Of a stretch of 64,000 nt of DNA, positions 34,296 to 44,905 are shown one piece after another. Location of the stretch: contig NZ_BEWV01000125.1 of the NCBI RefSeq assembly GCF_002933775.1, positions 1-64,000 on the forward strand. The letters run 5' to 3'. Numbering within the stretch: the first letter of the stretch is position 1; the number at the start of each line of letters is the position of its first letter. The position numbers and the translations under genes were made by a program. The stretch comes from Prevotella sp. MGM1. GTDB lineage: Bacteria > Bacteroidota > Bacteroidia > Bacteroidales > Bacteroidaceae. The notes under the pieces are model-generated. The model was not told where the DNA came from, searched no databases, and saw only the letters and a program-made list of their open reading frames with translations.

Positions 34296-35102
34296 ATGAC
34301 AAAGAAAGTATTATTCATTAACCAGGAGATTTCTCCTTACGTCCCGGAAAGCGGCCTTTCGACCATGGGACGTAATCTGCCCCAAGCAATACAGGAAAAA
34401 GGACACGAAATCCGCACGTTCATGCCTAAATGGGGAAACATAAACGAACGCCGCGGCCAACTGCATGAGGTCATAAGACTCTCCGGAATGAATCTTATCA
34501 TCGACGACACTGATCATCCGCTGATTATAAAAGTAGCTTCGATACAGGCTTCCCGCATACAGGTTTACTTCATCGACAACGACGATTACTTCGCAAAGCG
34601 CCTCATGGCGGCCGATGAAAACGGAAATGACTATACCGACAACGGTGAAAGAGCCATATTTTTTGCACGCGGCGTATTGGAGACCGTGAAGAAACTACGC
34701 TGGGTTCCGGATATAATCCACTGCCAAGGGTGGATGAGCTCGGTAATTCCACTATACGTAAAGACGGCATACCACGACGAGCCGTCGTTTACCAACGCAA
34801 AGGTTGTTACCTCACTTTTCACAAACGAGCTGAAAAACGATTTGGGAAGCAACATCAAAAAATGTCTCGAATTCAGGGATGCAAAAGCTGATTTGTTTAC
34901 CAAATACAACGACCCGTTTGATTTCAGGGAGCTTGGTAAACTTGCGATAGACTATTCAGACGGCGTGATAGAAGCTGACGGTAATGTTGACAGTGAACTG
35001 ATAAAATATACGGAAAACAGCAATATACCGTTGCTTAAATACCCGGGAGAAGATTTCGCAGAGCAATATGAATCTTTCTATAACAGTATCTGCGGAGAAT
35101 AA
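34296..35102 (+). CDS. Orphan glycogen/starch-synthase N-terminal (GT5) domain protein
   Basis: 268 residues covering only the N-terminal half of a GT-B glycogen synthase: KKVLFINQEISPYVPESGLS, GHEIRTFMPKWGNINER, DNGERAIFFARGVLE and PDIIHCQGWMSSVIPLYV (the HxH-like W region). The C-terminal nucleotide-sugar domain is missing and the ADP-glucose-binding KxGGL is PESGL here, so classic glycogen synthesis is unlikely. Genes of this short form beside panC and DUF4270 recur in Bacteroidales; their job is unknown to me. A DUF4270 lipoprotein follows 51 bp downstream on the same strand. Confidence 0.85.
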   Translation: MTKKVLFINQEISPYVPESGLSTMGRNLPQAIQEKGHEIRTFMPKWGNINERRGQLHEVIRLSGMNLIIDDTDHPLIIKVASIQASRIQVYFIDNDDYFAKRLMAADENGNDYTDNGERAIFFARGVLETVKKLRWVPDIIHCQGWMSSVIPLYVKTAYHDEPSFTNAKVVTSLFTNELKNDLGSNIKKCLEFRDAKADLFTKYNDPFDFRELGKLAIDYSDGVIEADGNVDSELIKYTENSNIPLLKYPGEDFAEQYESFYNSICGE

Positions 35103-35153
35103 ACGACAACAAATAAAGAAATTTAAATCATTAAGAATCACAAGACTTCAATA

Positions 35154-36617
35154 ATGATGAACATAAAACAATTATTCTGTATTGCCATTGCGGCAGTATG
35201 CTTTTCCGCATGCGATGACACTACCGATACATTAGGAAACTCACTTACGAACGACGTTGACAAATTCGACATCATCCCAGACACATTCAACGTCACAACA
35301 AAATCCATAATCATCGATTCCGTTTTGTCGAGTAGCCAATACAGTTATTTGGGACACATCAAAGACCCGGAGACAAAAACATACGTCACGAGCAATTATA
35401 CTACCCAATTCGCCGTATTGGAATCGTTTGACGACAGCAAACTGCTTCCGGAACAGGACAGCATAGTAAGCCGTAATGAAAACAATGACATCATAGCCGA
35501 CTCTTGCAAACTGAATATATATTTCTATTCGTCTATCGGCGACTCGCTAAACCCCATGCGTCTGACCGTACACGAAATGGCACAACCGATTAAAGAAGGC
35601 ATCCCCTACTATACCAATTATAATCCGGAAACGGCAGGCCTTCTCAGAACCGATGCCAACGCCATAAAGAAAAGCAAGACATATACACCGGTAGATCTTA
35701 ATCTCAGCGACAGCGTACGCTACAAAATCGTGGACAAGACAAACATGGAGTCTGTGAGCATACCGCTGAACGAGCCGTATATTGACGCGGCCGGAAACCA
35801 ATATGAGAACTACGGAACGTACATCATGAGGAAATATTTCGATAATCCCGATGATTTCAAAAACTCATACAACTTCATTCACAACGTATGTCCTGGCTTT
35901 TACATCAAGTCTACAGACGGATTGGGCGTGATGTCGGAAGTATATCTCACAGAACTGGCGCTATATTACAAATACTTGAATGACAGTACATATAACGGTA
36001 CATTGCTATTATCAGGCACAGAAGAAGTGATGCAGACAACAAACATAGTCAACGACAGGAAAACCATAGATCGGCTTGCGGCAGACAACACATGCACATA
36101 TATCAAAGCGCCGGCAGGAATATTCACGGAAGTGACCATTCCCGTGGAAGAGATAAAGCTCAACCACGATAAAGACACCATCAGCTCGGCAAAAATTGTG
36201 TTCAACGCCATGAACGACGCCACGGATGAAGACTACGCCTTCGGAAAACCGCAGAACCTGCTTATGGTACACAAAGACAGCCTGTACGAATTTTTCGAGA
36301 GAAAAGAACTGCCGAACTACAAGACATCGTTCGTGGCCTCTTACAACAGTTCATACAACACATACACTTTCAACAACATATCAACGCTTATTTCGGCAAT
36401 GTATGAAGCCAGAATGAGTGGGAAAGCATCAGAAGACTGGAACAAGGTAGTACTTGTACCTATCTCGATAACACGCAATTCATCGTCAACGGCATCGTCT
36501 GTGACCAACGTATCGAACGAGATGTCGCTGAAAAGCACACGACTCGTAGGCGGAAAGGACAACCCGAGAAACCCAATAAAGATAAGCGTGATATACAACA
36601 GGTTTATAAAGGAATAA
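35154..36617 (+). CDS. DUF4270 lipoprotein
   Basis: 487 residues with a lipoprotein signal (AAVCFSAC, Cys20). DUF4270-type features include an early DKFDIIPDTFNVTTKSI, YLGHIKDPETKTYVTSNYT, beta-rich repeats and a C-terminal region ending in ISVIYNRFIKE. Family members are surface or periplasmic lipoproteins of unknown function. Start MM: either of the first two Met codons works. The stop overlaps the next ATG as TAATG. Confidence 0.88.
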   Translation: MMNIKQLFCIAIAAVCFSACDDTTDTLGNSLTNDVDKFDIIPDTFNVTTKSIIIDSVLSSSQYSYLGHIKDPETKTYVTSNYTTQFAVLESFDDSKLLPEQDSIVSRNENNDIIADSCKLNIYFYSSIGDSLNPMRLTVHEMAQPIKEGIPYYTNYNPETAGLLRTDANAIKKSKTYTPVDLNLSDSVRYKIVDKTNMESVSIPLNEPYIDAAGNQYENYGTYIMRKYFDNPDDFKNSYNFIHNVCPGFYIKSTDGLGVMSEVYLTELALYYKYLNDSTYNGTLLLSGTEEVMQTTNIVNDRKTIDRLAADNTCTYIKAPAGIFTEVTIPVEEIKLNHDKDTISSAKIVFNAMNDATDEDYAFGKPQNLLMVHKDSLYEFFERKELPNYKTSFVASYNSSYNTYTFNNISTLISAMYEARMSGKASEDWNKVVLVPISITRNSSSTASSVTNVSNEMSLKSTRLVGGKDNPRNPIKISVIYNRFIKE

Positions 36618-36733
36618 TGGCAGACAACTATCTTGAAAAGCATCGGGAAGAATACGAAACCAGAAAGGCCGCATATCTGAAAAAGAAAAGATCACATCTG
36701 CCAAAGAGTAAAATATCATCTTCCGATAAATAA
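36617..36733 (+). CDS. 38-aa basic protein translationally coupled to DUF4270
   Basis: The ATG at 36617 overlaps the DUF4270 stop (TAATG). The product begins MADNYLEKHREEYETRK and continues as a Lys-rich helix (AAYLKKKRSHLPKSK). Short proteins starting MADNYLE are familiar in this order, often without a call. The charged pattern suggests a single amphipathic helix; no function is known. The last codons lie inside the terminator hairpin. Confidence 0.75.
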   Translation: MADNYLEKHREEYETRKAAYLKKKRSHLPKSKISSSDK

Positions 36734-36747
36734 GGAAGATGATATTT
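36711..36747 (+). terminator. Terminator after DUF4270 and the 38-aa gene
   Basis: aaatatcatcttcc (36711-36724) pairs perfectly with ggaagatgatattt (36734-36747), followed by a T run. It begins inside the coding region of the 38-aa gene. Confidence 0.85.
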
Positions 36748-36759
36748 TTTTGCATTCAT

Positions 36760-37152
36760 CGGCCGATTATTGAGACTTTCTTATTTACACGTAAAGTTAT
36801 TAATCACGGCTTTTCATAAAATCCAGGCCATGCGGTTTCTCACACAAAACTCCCATGTCTTTATGAATTCCATACTGTGATTTACCGTTTATGTGTGTTG
36901 TTTTACTTGTTTTTAATATCGTGGGCTATTATGTGTTGTTTTTATCGTTATGTGACATGTGGTTACCGTTTATGTACCGTGTGTGGTGGAGGGGGTACGG
37001 TCTATGCACCGTGGCTTCCGGGCACTGGTATATTATTGACGAAACACTCCAATACACTTCGGCTGAAACATGTGAATACACTTAACAACCAAAACACATA
37101 AACCTAAAAAACAAAGTAATAGTCACTATATAATAAAGATTTAGGACAACTT
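36760..37152. other. T/G-rich intergenic stretch, no gene recognised
   Basis: About 400 bp between convergent units. The word accgtttatgt appears twice (about 36883 and 36964), and tgtgttgtttt-like words recur near 36895 and 36930. Near 37085-37108 an A/C-rich run resembles the inverse of the first block. The open frames here (up to 74 codons, 36877-37101) have Cys/Trp-rich random composition. It may be a decayed element. Confidence 0.45.
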
Positions 37153-39459
37153 TCATTCAATGATATTATATCTTGCGAATTTCAAAAGCAACTGTTTGGT
37201 TCCTGCATTTTTGAACTCAACCGTCGCCTTTGTGTTCTCACCGGTTCCTTCTATTTTCACAATACGTCCTACTCCAAAACGCTGATGCTCTATTACAGAA
37301 CCTTCGCCTACCTGCCCGAAAGGCTTTGCCGTGACAGTAGAAGAAGTGGCTGTTATCGGTTTCAATCTCGAAGGCACGGGAGAAGGCGTCGCCGGTCGTG
37401 CCTGCGGCTGTGGATGTCGAACGTCATAATTATGCCTGTGACTGTATTGAGGTACGGTATACTCGGAGTCATCAAATTTATTTCCCGAGTCTATTCGTAT
37501 CAGACCGGGAGCGAAATCACGTATGAAGCGTGACGGAGAACTGAACTCCATGTGCCCATATCTGAAACGACTTTTCGCACATGTCATAACACATCTTTTC
37601 TCTGCCCTTGTCACTGCCACATAAAGTAATCTACGCTCCTCTTCAAGCTCTCTCGGATTGTCACAACTGGCAGGAGAAGGAAATATATTCTCTTCCAATC
37701 CCACTATAAAGACATTCGGAAATTCAAGTCCCTTGGCACTATGAATAGTCATGAGCGATACCTTATCGTCATTATCCCCATCATCGCTGTCAAGGTCTGT
37801 AAGCAAAGCTATCTCCTGCAAGAAGTCACCAAGCGATACATGGTCTATCATACCCTCCTCCATTCTACTCTCCACAAAATCCTGCATACCGGACAAGAAC
37901 TCGTCTACATTTTCCTGTCTTGACATGTCTTCCGGCTCACGTCCGCCGTAAATATCCTTGCTTATTCCGCTGCCTTGGATTATATCGTGTCCTAAATGAT
38001 ATGCATCGTCTGTCGCTGACCGCTCCCTCCATTCGTCTACCAACGCACGAAAGTCCGCCAGCTTTCTCAATGTTCCATTGTTCAAACCTGTAGGATAGTT
38101 GTCCGGCTCACAGATAACCGCCCACGGACCTACTCCGGCCTCATTGGCGGCATTCATTATTTTCTTCACTGTAGTGTCGCCAATGCCACGGGTAGGATAA
38201 TTGATTATCCTGCGCAACGCTTCCTCATCATCAGGATTGACAACCATACGGAAATATGCCACAATGTCTTTTATCTCTTTTCGCTGATAGAAACTTAATC
38301 CGCCGTATATCCTATACGGGATGTTCATCTTACGCATGCTCTCCTCAAAACTCCGGCTTTGGGCATTTGTGCGGTAAAGAATGACAAAAGACGAATATCC
38401 GCAGTGCGTCACCGATTTTATTCGCTGTATGTCATTGCATACAATGATAGCCTCTTCCTTGTCGCTATATGCCTGCTTGAAAACCAAACGGTCACCCTGA
38501 GCATTCTCACTGAATACATTTTTAGGTATCTGACGTGAGTTTTTCTTTATCAGACTATTGGCCGCTTCCACTATCGCCTGCGTAGAACGATAGTTTTGTT
38601 CGAGCTTAAATAATTTAGCTCCATCATAAGAGTCGGTAAAACCAAGAATATTATCAATATTTGCTCCGCGGAAACCATAGATACTTTGGGCATCGTCCCC
38701 AACAACGCATATACGGCGATGCTCTTTTGTCAACTGCATCACAATGGCCTGCTGGACATAGTTTGTGTCCTGATACTCATCCACAAGAACATACATGAAG
38801 CGCTCGACATACTTACGGCGAACGTCATCGTTGGTATCGAACAATATATAGGTGTTCACCAGCAAATCATCGAAATCCATGGCGTTGGCCTGCCTGCACC
38901 TATCGGCATAACGTATATAAATATCTTTTATGGCCGGCTGCTTCCTTTCCCTGTCTGCCGCCACTTCCAAAGTATTATTGGCATACGCCATCGGCAGCAG
39001 CAAACGGTTCTTGGCCATGCTAATCCTGTCGGCCACGGTCGAGGCTTTATACACTTTATCATCAAGTGCCATCTCTTTGATTATGGTCTTTATCAAAGAG
39101 CGGGAATCATTCTGATCGTATATGGTGAAATTCCGGTTATAGCCGATTATGTCTGCCTCCGCACGCAGTATACGAGAAAAAACGGAGTGAAACGTTCCCA
39201 TGTTCAGTCGACGTGCGTCGTCCGCACCTACAAGCTTACCTATGCGCTCTTTCATCTCGCGAGCCGCTTTGTTGGTAAAAGTAAGTGCCAGTATGTTCCA
39301 CGGGTGCATACCTTTCTTCAAAAGATAAGCTATTTTATATGTCAACACACGTGTCTTGCCAGAACCTGCGCCGGCAATCACAAGGGAAGCGCCATCGCAA
39401 TACTCAACCGCAGCACGCTGACCGTCGTTCAACCGCTCCAATAATGTCTCTTCTGTCAT
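37153..39459 (-). CDS. UvrD/PcrA-type 3'-5' DNA helicase
   Basis: A superfamily 1 helicase for repair and clearing of DNA. The 768 residues show motif I GAGSGKTRVLTYK, motif Ia ALTFTNKAAREMKERIG, motif II VDEYQDTNYVQ, motif III GDDAQSIYGFRGA, motif IV LEQNYRST, motif V MTIHSAKGLEFPNVFI and motif VI LYVAVTRAEK. The C-terminus has the PcrA-like tail (GEGSVIEHQRFGVGRIVKIEG) that binds RNA polymerase in other PcrA proteins. Monocistronic. Confidence 0.94.
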   Translation of the reverse strand: MTEETLLERLNDGQRAAVEYCDGASLVIAGAGSGKTRVLTYKIAYLLKKGMHPWNILALTFTNKAAREMKERIGKLVGADDARRLNMGTFHSVFSRILRAEADIIGYNRNFTIYDQNDSRSLIKTIIKEMALDDKVYKASTVADRISMAKNRLLLPMAYANNTLEVAADRERKQPAIKDIYIRYADRCRQANAMDFDDLLVNTYILFDTNDDVRRKYVERFMYVLVDEYQDTNYVQQAIVMQLTKEHRRICVVGDDAQSIYGFRGANIDNILGFTDSYDGAKLFKLEQNYRSTQAIVEAANSLIKKNSRQIPKNVFSENAQGDRLVFKQAYSDKEEAIIVCNDIQRIKSVTHCGYSSFVILYRTNAQSRSFEESMRKMNIPYRIYGGLSFYQRKEIKDIVAYFRMVVNPDDEEALRRIINYPTRGIGDTTVKKIMNAANEAGVGPWAVICEPDNYPTGLNNGTLRKLADFRALVDEWRERSATDDAYHLGHDIIQGSGISKDIYGGREPEDMSRQENVDEFLSGMQDFVESRMEEGMIDHVSLGDFLQEIALLTDLDSDDGDNDDKVSLMTIHSAKGLEFPNVFIVGLEENIFPSPASCDNPRELEEERRLLYVAVTRAEKRCVMTCAKSRFRYGHMEFSSPSRFIRDFAPGLIRIDSGNKFDDSEYTVPQYSHRHNYDVRHPQPQARPATPSPVPSRLKPITATSSTVTAKPFGQVGEGSVIEHQRFGVGRIVKIEGTGENTKATVEFKNAGTKQLLLKFARYNIIE

Positions 39460-39480
39460 TTCAATATACGTTTGAAACTA

Positions 39481-39488
39481 CAAAATTA
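39481..39488 (-). promoter_or_regulatory. -7 box of the helicase gene
   Basis: TAATTTTG on the minus strand, 21 bp upstream of the ATG at 39459. Confidence 0.45.
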
Positions 39489-39626
39489 GCACATTTATTT
39501 GGCAAACAAGAATGTCGAAAGCAAATTAAAAGGAGAGATTTGCTTTTTGGCAAACCCCTCCTCGTAAATATCTTTACCGCACCGGGCGGCCTTGATACAC
39601 AATAGTATTTATACCGTGAATGTATC

Positions 39627-40592
39627 TTATTTATTGACTGACCCTCCGACGATGTCGAGAAGCTCGCTCGTAATGGCTTGCTGCCTGCTCTTGTTATACT
39701 GCAAATTCAACTCTCGGAGCAATTCATCGGCATTGTCTGTAGCCGTCTGCATTGCCACCATACGGGCCGCATGCTCACTTGCGTTACTGTCGAGCAGGGC
39801 TGTGTAGAGCATCAGATGCGCCAATTTGGGGATCAGCAGGCCGAGCACTGTATTCATGTCAGGCTCCACGATAAAATTGTCATTGAGCGGTTTGGCCATC
39901 TCGGTATTGCGCACAGCCTCCTGCTGCTTCTTGCGAAGATACTCCTGAGTCTGTCGAGTAACAATATTGACAGACAGGTCACGCTCACGGTCACGAGCCA
40001 GCTCACTTGTCAAGTCTATCGGCAGGAAAGGTTTGCGGGTAAGTATCTGCGAACCGGCACTTTTGAAATGATGATATATCATCTCTACACGGTCAACCTC
40101 ACCGCTCATGAATTTACGCCCAAGTTCCCTCGCCAACTCAATACATTGACCCACATTCGGACTGTCGGCCAAGCCAGTGAAATCACCTGCCGACTTCAAC
40201 CCGAGCTTAGCCACCCTCTCTGCTACCTTACGCCCGATAGGATAGATTATGATGTTCTCTTTTCCCAAATCGGCATATTCATCAACAGCCTGCTGCATCA
40301 TCTTCAATATATTTGCGTTAAATCCGCCACATAAACTGCTGTTCGAAGCATATACAATCAGTGCCACACGCTTGACGGGTCTCTCTATACTGAATACCGT
40401 CGTTGCATCGGCCTCTGATGCGAGGAATGTTTTAAGAATATGCTCGAGCATTGTCTCATAGGGAAGCATATTCTCTATCAGTATCTGGGCATGGTGCAAC
40501 TTCGAGGACGCAACCATCTTCATCGCACTCGTAATCTTACGGGTACTGTTGACACTGGCTATACGGGTCTTTATTTCCTTCAATGACGGCAT
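39627..40592 (-). CDS. atpG: ATP synthase F1 gamma subunit
   Basis: The rotor stalk of F1. 321 residues with the N-terminal coiled-coil helix (LKEIKTRIASVNSTRKITSAMKM, begins SLKEIKTRIASVNSTRKI), SSLCGGFNANI, and the C-terminal helix LLRELNLQYNKSRQQAITSEL. It is about 30 residues longer than E. coli gamma, largely in the central Rossmann-like part. Last gene of the operon, 6 bp after atpA. Confidence 0.95.
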   Translation of the reverse strand: MPSLKEIKTRIASVNSTRKITSAMKMVASSKLHHAQILIENMLPYETMLEHILKTFLASEADATTVFSIERPVKRVALIVYASNSSLCGGFNANILKMMQQAVDEYADLGKENIIIYPIGRKVAERVAKLGLKSAGDFTGLADSPNVGQCIELARELGRKFMSGEVDRVEMIYHHFKSAGSQILTRKPFLPIDLTSELARDRERDLSVNIVTRQTQEYLRKKQQEAVRNTEMAKPLNDNFIVEPDMNTVLGLLIPKLAHLMLYTALLDSNASEHAARMVAMQTATDNADELLRELNLQYNKSRQQAITSELLDIVGGSVNK

Positions 40593-40598
40593 AGGCTG

Positions 40599-42185
40599 TT
40601 AGCTTTTATACTGACCGGCAATATCTGCCATCACAGACTTTATCACCGCAGTAATATCATCGTCTATCTTTCCTGATGCCAGAGCCTCTATTACCTCCGG
40701 ATGGGTGGAACGCAACTTGTCGAGGAACGCATCCTGGCACTCACGAACATCCTCTATCGGCACATCATGCATAAGACCGTTCGTACCGCAGTAGATTATA
40801 GCGACTTGCTCCCCTACCGGCATAGGAGTGTACTGCTGCTGTATCAATAGCTGATTGTTCTTTCGGCCGCGGTCAAGCATCATCGCTGTCACAGAGTCCA
40901 TATCGCTTGAGAACTTGGAGAAACTTTCAAGTTCACGGTATTGGGCCTGATCGATCTTCAATGTTCCCGCAACTTTCTTCATACTCTTTATCTGAGCCGA
41001 ACCGCCCACACGGGATACTGATATACCAACATTGATGGCCGGTCGGAAACCTTGATTGAACAGGTCTGTCTCCAAATAAATCTGTCCGTCGGTGATTGAA
41101 ATCACATTTGTAGGGATATAAGCCGATACATCTCCAGCCTGGGTTTCGATAATGGGTAGCGCCGTAAGCGAACCGCCTCCCCTTACATGACCTTTCATGC
41201 ACTCGGGCAGATCGTTCATCTTCTCCGCCACTTCCTGCTGGTCATTAATACGCGCGGCACGCTCCAAAAGACGGCTGTGCAGATAGAACACATCACCGGG
41301 ATATGCCTCACGGCCTGAAGGACGGCGCAAAATCAATGAGACCTCACGATAAGCGACAGCCTGTTTGGACAAGTCGTCATATACTACGAGCGCCGAATGG
41401 CCTCTATCGCGGAAATACTCACCGATTGCAGCTCCGGCAAACGGTGCATAATACTGCATGGCTGCCGGATCAGCAGCTGTCGCAGCCACGATTATTGTAT
41501 ATGGCATCGCACCATGCTCTTTAAGAGTAGATACAAGAGCCGCCACCGTACTGGCCTTCTGTCCTATTGCCACATAGATGCAATATACAGGCTTGCCCGC
41601 GTCATAAAAGCTCTTCTGGTTTATTATCGCGTCTACCGCAATGGCGGTTTTACCTGTCTGACGGTCGCCGATGATAAGCTCGCGCTGACCGCGCCCGATA
41701 GGTATCATGGAGTCAACGGCTTTCAATCCCGTTTGCAGCGGTTCCTTGACAGGCTGGCGATAGATAACACCCGGAGCCTTACGGTCAAGCGGCATTTCGA
41801 AAGACTCGGTCAGATCAATGTCACCTCTTCCGTCTATTGCCTCACCCAAAGGATTGATAACACGCCCAAGCATATTATCATTCACACGTATTGAGGCAAT
41901 GCGCTTTGTACGCTTGACAACCATCCCTTCTTTAATGCCCGACGTAGTACCAAGAAGCACGCAACCGACATTGTCTTCTTCAAGGTTCATCACGATTGCC
42001 ATCGTGCCATTTTCAAACTCAAGAAGCTCATTGGCCTCGGCATTGCGCAGTCCGTAAATACGAGCCACTCCGTCACTCACCTGAAGCACGGTACCTACCT
42101 CGTCAAACTTCTCGCTACCGCTGACACCATTAAGCTGCTCAAGCAACACCTGGGAAACTTCGCTTGGTTTAATTTTATCTGACAT
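40599..42185 (-). CDS. atpA: ATP synthase F1 alpha subunit
   Basis: Non-catalytic nucleotide-binding subunit of F1. 528 residues: P-loop [27 protein letters not shown], and the alpha signature [17 protein letters not shown]. The start at 42185 ([18 protein letters not shown]) gives the normal N-terminal helix that binds delta; the longer frame adds 14 non-conserved residues. Confidence 0.97.
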   Translation of the reverse strand: MSDKIKPSEVSQVLLEQLNGVSGSEKFDEVGTVLQVSDGVARIYGLRNAEANELLEFENGTMAIVMNLEEDNVGCVLLGTTSGIKEGMVVKRTKRIASIRVNDNMLGRVINPLGEAIDGRGDIDLTESFEMPLDRKAPGVIYRQPVKEPLQTGLKAVDSMIPIGRGQRELIIGDRQTGKTAIAVDAIINQKSFYDAGKPVYCIYVAIGQKASTVAALVSTLKEHGAMPYTIIVAATAADPAAMQYYAPFAGAAIGEYFRDRGHSALVVYDDLSKQAVAYREVSLILRRPSGREAYPGDVFYLHSRLLERAARINDQQEVAEKMNDLPECMKGHVRGGGSLTALPIIETQAGDVSAYIPTNVISITDGQIYLETDLFNQGFRPAINVGISVSRVGGSAQIKSMKKVAGTLKIDQAQYRELESFSKFSSDMDSVTAMMLDRGRKNNQLLIQQQYTPMPVGEQVAIIYCGTNGLMHDVPIEDVRECQDAFLDKLRSTHPEVIEALASGKIDDDITAVIKSVMADIAGQYKS

Positions 42186-42243
42186 AAACTTAAAATCTTT
42201 ATTACACTTCATGACGCATGCAGGCACACATCATGGTTTGGTT

Positions 42244-42774
42244 TTATTTCTTTAATGCTGTGAGAATGGCGTTAAGCTTTGATTTCACACTCGCATCCAT
42301 TCTAAACGTGTCATATTCCAAGATAAATCCGCCGATTATATCCGGATCCACGTCTGTCTCAAACTCCACAGCTCCTTTAGCCTTACTTTCCACCATGGCG
42401 CGCATCTTATTCTCTGTTTCTGAGGATACCGGCACAGCGGTCGTAAGTTTTCCACGAATGATATTCTTCTGTCTCCTGTAAAGGGTTATATAAGAGTTCG
42501 CCATTAACTGCATCACATTCTCACGGTCATTCCTTAACACTAAACGTATGAACGACTTTGTCAATGCTGTAGGATTATCGCCTACGGCCGTAACCAGCAA
42601 CGCCTCCTTGGTCTCTTGCGGAAGCATCGGATTCTCGATCGTAAGTCTCAATTCCGGTACCTTAACATAACTATCGGACAAAGTAAGCATTTCCGAATAT
42701 ACCTTATCCTCCTGTTTTGCGTCTGTGGCACTTTTGAGCAGTGCACGCGCATATCTTACCGATATTACTCCCAT
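42244..42774 (-). CDS. atpH: ATP synthase F1 delta subunit
   Basis: Stator connector between F1 and subunit b. 176 residues: VRYARALLKSATD at the N-terminus and IGGFILEYDTFRMDASVKSKL near the end, the OSCP/delta signature. It lies between atpF and atpA in the operon. Confidence 0.94.
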   Translation of the reverse strand: MGVISVRYARALLKSATDAKQEDKVYSEMLTLSDSYVKVPELRLTIENPMLPQETKEALLVTAVGDNPTALTKSFIRLVLRNDRENVMQLMANSYITLYRRQKNIIRGKLTTAVPVSSETENKMRAMVESKAKGAVEFETDVDPDIIGGFILEYDTFRMDASVKSKLNAILTALKK

Positions 42775-42790
42775 ATCAATCAGTCTTTAC

Positions 42791-43315
42791 TTAATTATCA
42801 GAATAGGAAGAAGATACACCATCCAACATGCGATCTATCAAATCCATCTGTGCCTTGTTGTTGCCAAGATTTTCACGCAACACCCTCTCGGCAATCTCTA
42901 CACTGAGAGTAGCCACTTGATTACGAATGTCGTTGATTGCAACCTGTTTCTCATTCTCAATCTCGAGCCTTGCATCGTTAATAAGGCGCACACCCTCCTC
43001 GCGTGCTTTCTCCTGGGCTTTCTCCACGATAGCATCACGCGTCTCAGCAGCTTCTTTCAATATCTGCGCCTGCTTTTCACGGGCCTCGCGCAATATCGAT
43101 TCGGCTTCTTTTTGAATATTAGCTAATTTCTCGTTCGCCTCATGTGCTTTCTGAAGACTTTCGTCTATATATCTCTTTCGATTTTCCACCATATTGACAA
43201 TGGCCGGAAATCCAAACTTTGCAAGCACTATAAAGACCACTAAAAACGCTACGGACATCCAAAATAACAACCCGATGTCGGGTGTTAGTATTGATGGCAA
43301 ATTAAGTGATCCCAT
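42791..43315 (-). CDS. atpF: ATP synthase Fo subunit b
   Basis: Peripheral stalk. 174 residues: one N-terminal membrane helix (LLFWMSVAFLVVFIVLAKFG) and a long charged coiled coil (NRKRYIDESLQKAHEANEKL onward, Glu/Lys/Ala-rich). Length is typical of the homodimeric bacterial b. Confidence 0.95.
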   Translation of the reverse strand: MGSLNLPSILTPDIGLLFWMSVAFLVVFIVLAKFGFPAIVNMVENRKRYIDESLQKAHEANEKLANIQKEAESILREAREKQAQILKEAAETRDAIVEKAQEKAREEGVRLINDARLEIENEKQVAINDIRNQVATLSVEIAERVLRENLGNNKAQMDLIDRMLDGVSSSYSDN

Positions 43316-43350
43316 TTATTTTTGTTATATTTATATTTATGGTTCTGCTA

Positions 43351-43818
<468 letters not shown>

Positions 43819-44868
43819 TCAATGACTATGCTCCTGGTGCGCCAATCCGATAAAGACGGCGCTCAGCAACGTGAAGACGTATGCCTGGACAAACGCCACC
43901 AGCAGTTCAAGACAGTTCATGAAAAGAAGCATCACGACACTGAACGTATTCAATCCGACACCATAACCAACTCCCATTGACCACCCGAGGAATATCACGC
44001 ACGTGAAACTGAGTATCACAGCATGACCTGCCATCATATTGGCAAACAGACGTACCATCAGCGCAAAAGGCTTTGTAAACAAGCCGAAGAACTCTATCAC
44101 AGGTATCAATGGTACGGGATACGCTTTCAAAAACAACGGCACTTCCGGCCAGAAAATCTCCTTCCAATACTCCTTATTGCCAAACAGGTTGACAACGAGC
44201 ATAGTACATACTGCCAGAAACAACGTCACGTTTATATTTCCTGTAACGTTCGCACCTCCCGGGAATACAGGGATAAGCCCCACAAGATTGGATGTGAATA
44301 TAAAAAAGAATACTGTCAGCAAGTAAGGAGCATAGGGCTTGTAATGCTTCTCTCCTATTGACGACTTTACCAAATCATCGTGAATGGTCATCACGAGCAT
44401 TTCCATCATTCCGACAAAACCGGAAGGAGCCGCACTCTTCTCGTCATGCCTCTTATACCAACGGGCACATGACAAAAATACAATAACCAGCACGGCCACA
44501 ACGATCCAGATCTGGGCAACAGCCTTGGTTATACTCAAATCTATCGGCCTGACAACACTTCCGTCCGCCAGCCTTTCATAAATCTTACCGTGATGCTCCT
44601 CGTTGAAGAAGAAACGCTCCGGCAAGTTATGAGCAGTACCGCAATACCACTCACCGGTATTATCGCTGCGCACGATTACCGGAAGAGGTATGCCAATGTG
44701 CTTGCCCTCATAAGTGGCTATATGCCATTCGTAAGAATCCGAAAGGTGTTCAAGCACAATGTGAGGAATGTCTATCTTCCCGCCATCGCTCTTTGTTTCT
44801 TCCGCATTTGACAATACCGGAAAGAGCATTAACAGAACCAATAGTATAGTTACCTTTAACTGCTTCAT
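43819..44868 (-). CDS. atpB: ATP synthase Fo subunit a
   Basis: Ion-channel subunit. 349 residues, longer than E. coli a (271), because of an N-terminal signal-like segment (LLVLLMLFPVLSNAEE) and a periplasmic domain of about 90 residues typical of Bacteroidota. The core has FVGMMEMLVMTIHDDL, the conserved Arg in ALMVRLFANMMAGH and the last helix AFVQAYVFTLLSAVFIG. It precedes atpE after a 228-bp gap. Confidence 0.93.
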   Translation of the reverse strand: MKQLKVTILLVLLMLFPVLSNAEETKSDGGKIDIPHIVLEHLSDSYEWHIATYEGKHIGIPLPVIVRSDNTGEWYCGTAHNLPERFFFNEEHHGKIYERLADGSVVRPIDLSITKAVAQIWIVVAVLVIVFLSCARWYKRHDEKSAAPSGFVGMMEMLVMTIHDDLVKSSIGEKHYKPYAPYLLTVFFFIFTSNLVGLIPVFPGGANVTGNINVTLFLAVCTMLVVNLFGNKEYWKEIFWPEVPLFLKAYPVPLIPVIEFFGLFTKPFALMVRLFANMMAGHAVILSFTCVIFLGWSMGVGYGVGLNTFSVVMLLFMNCLELLVAFVQAYVFTLLSAVFIGLAHQEHSH

Positions 44869-44905
44869 TATTCTTTTTTATTTATTTTATCTTGTGCGTA
44901 TTCCA

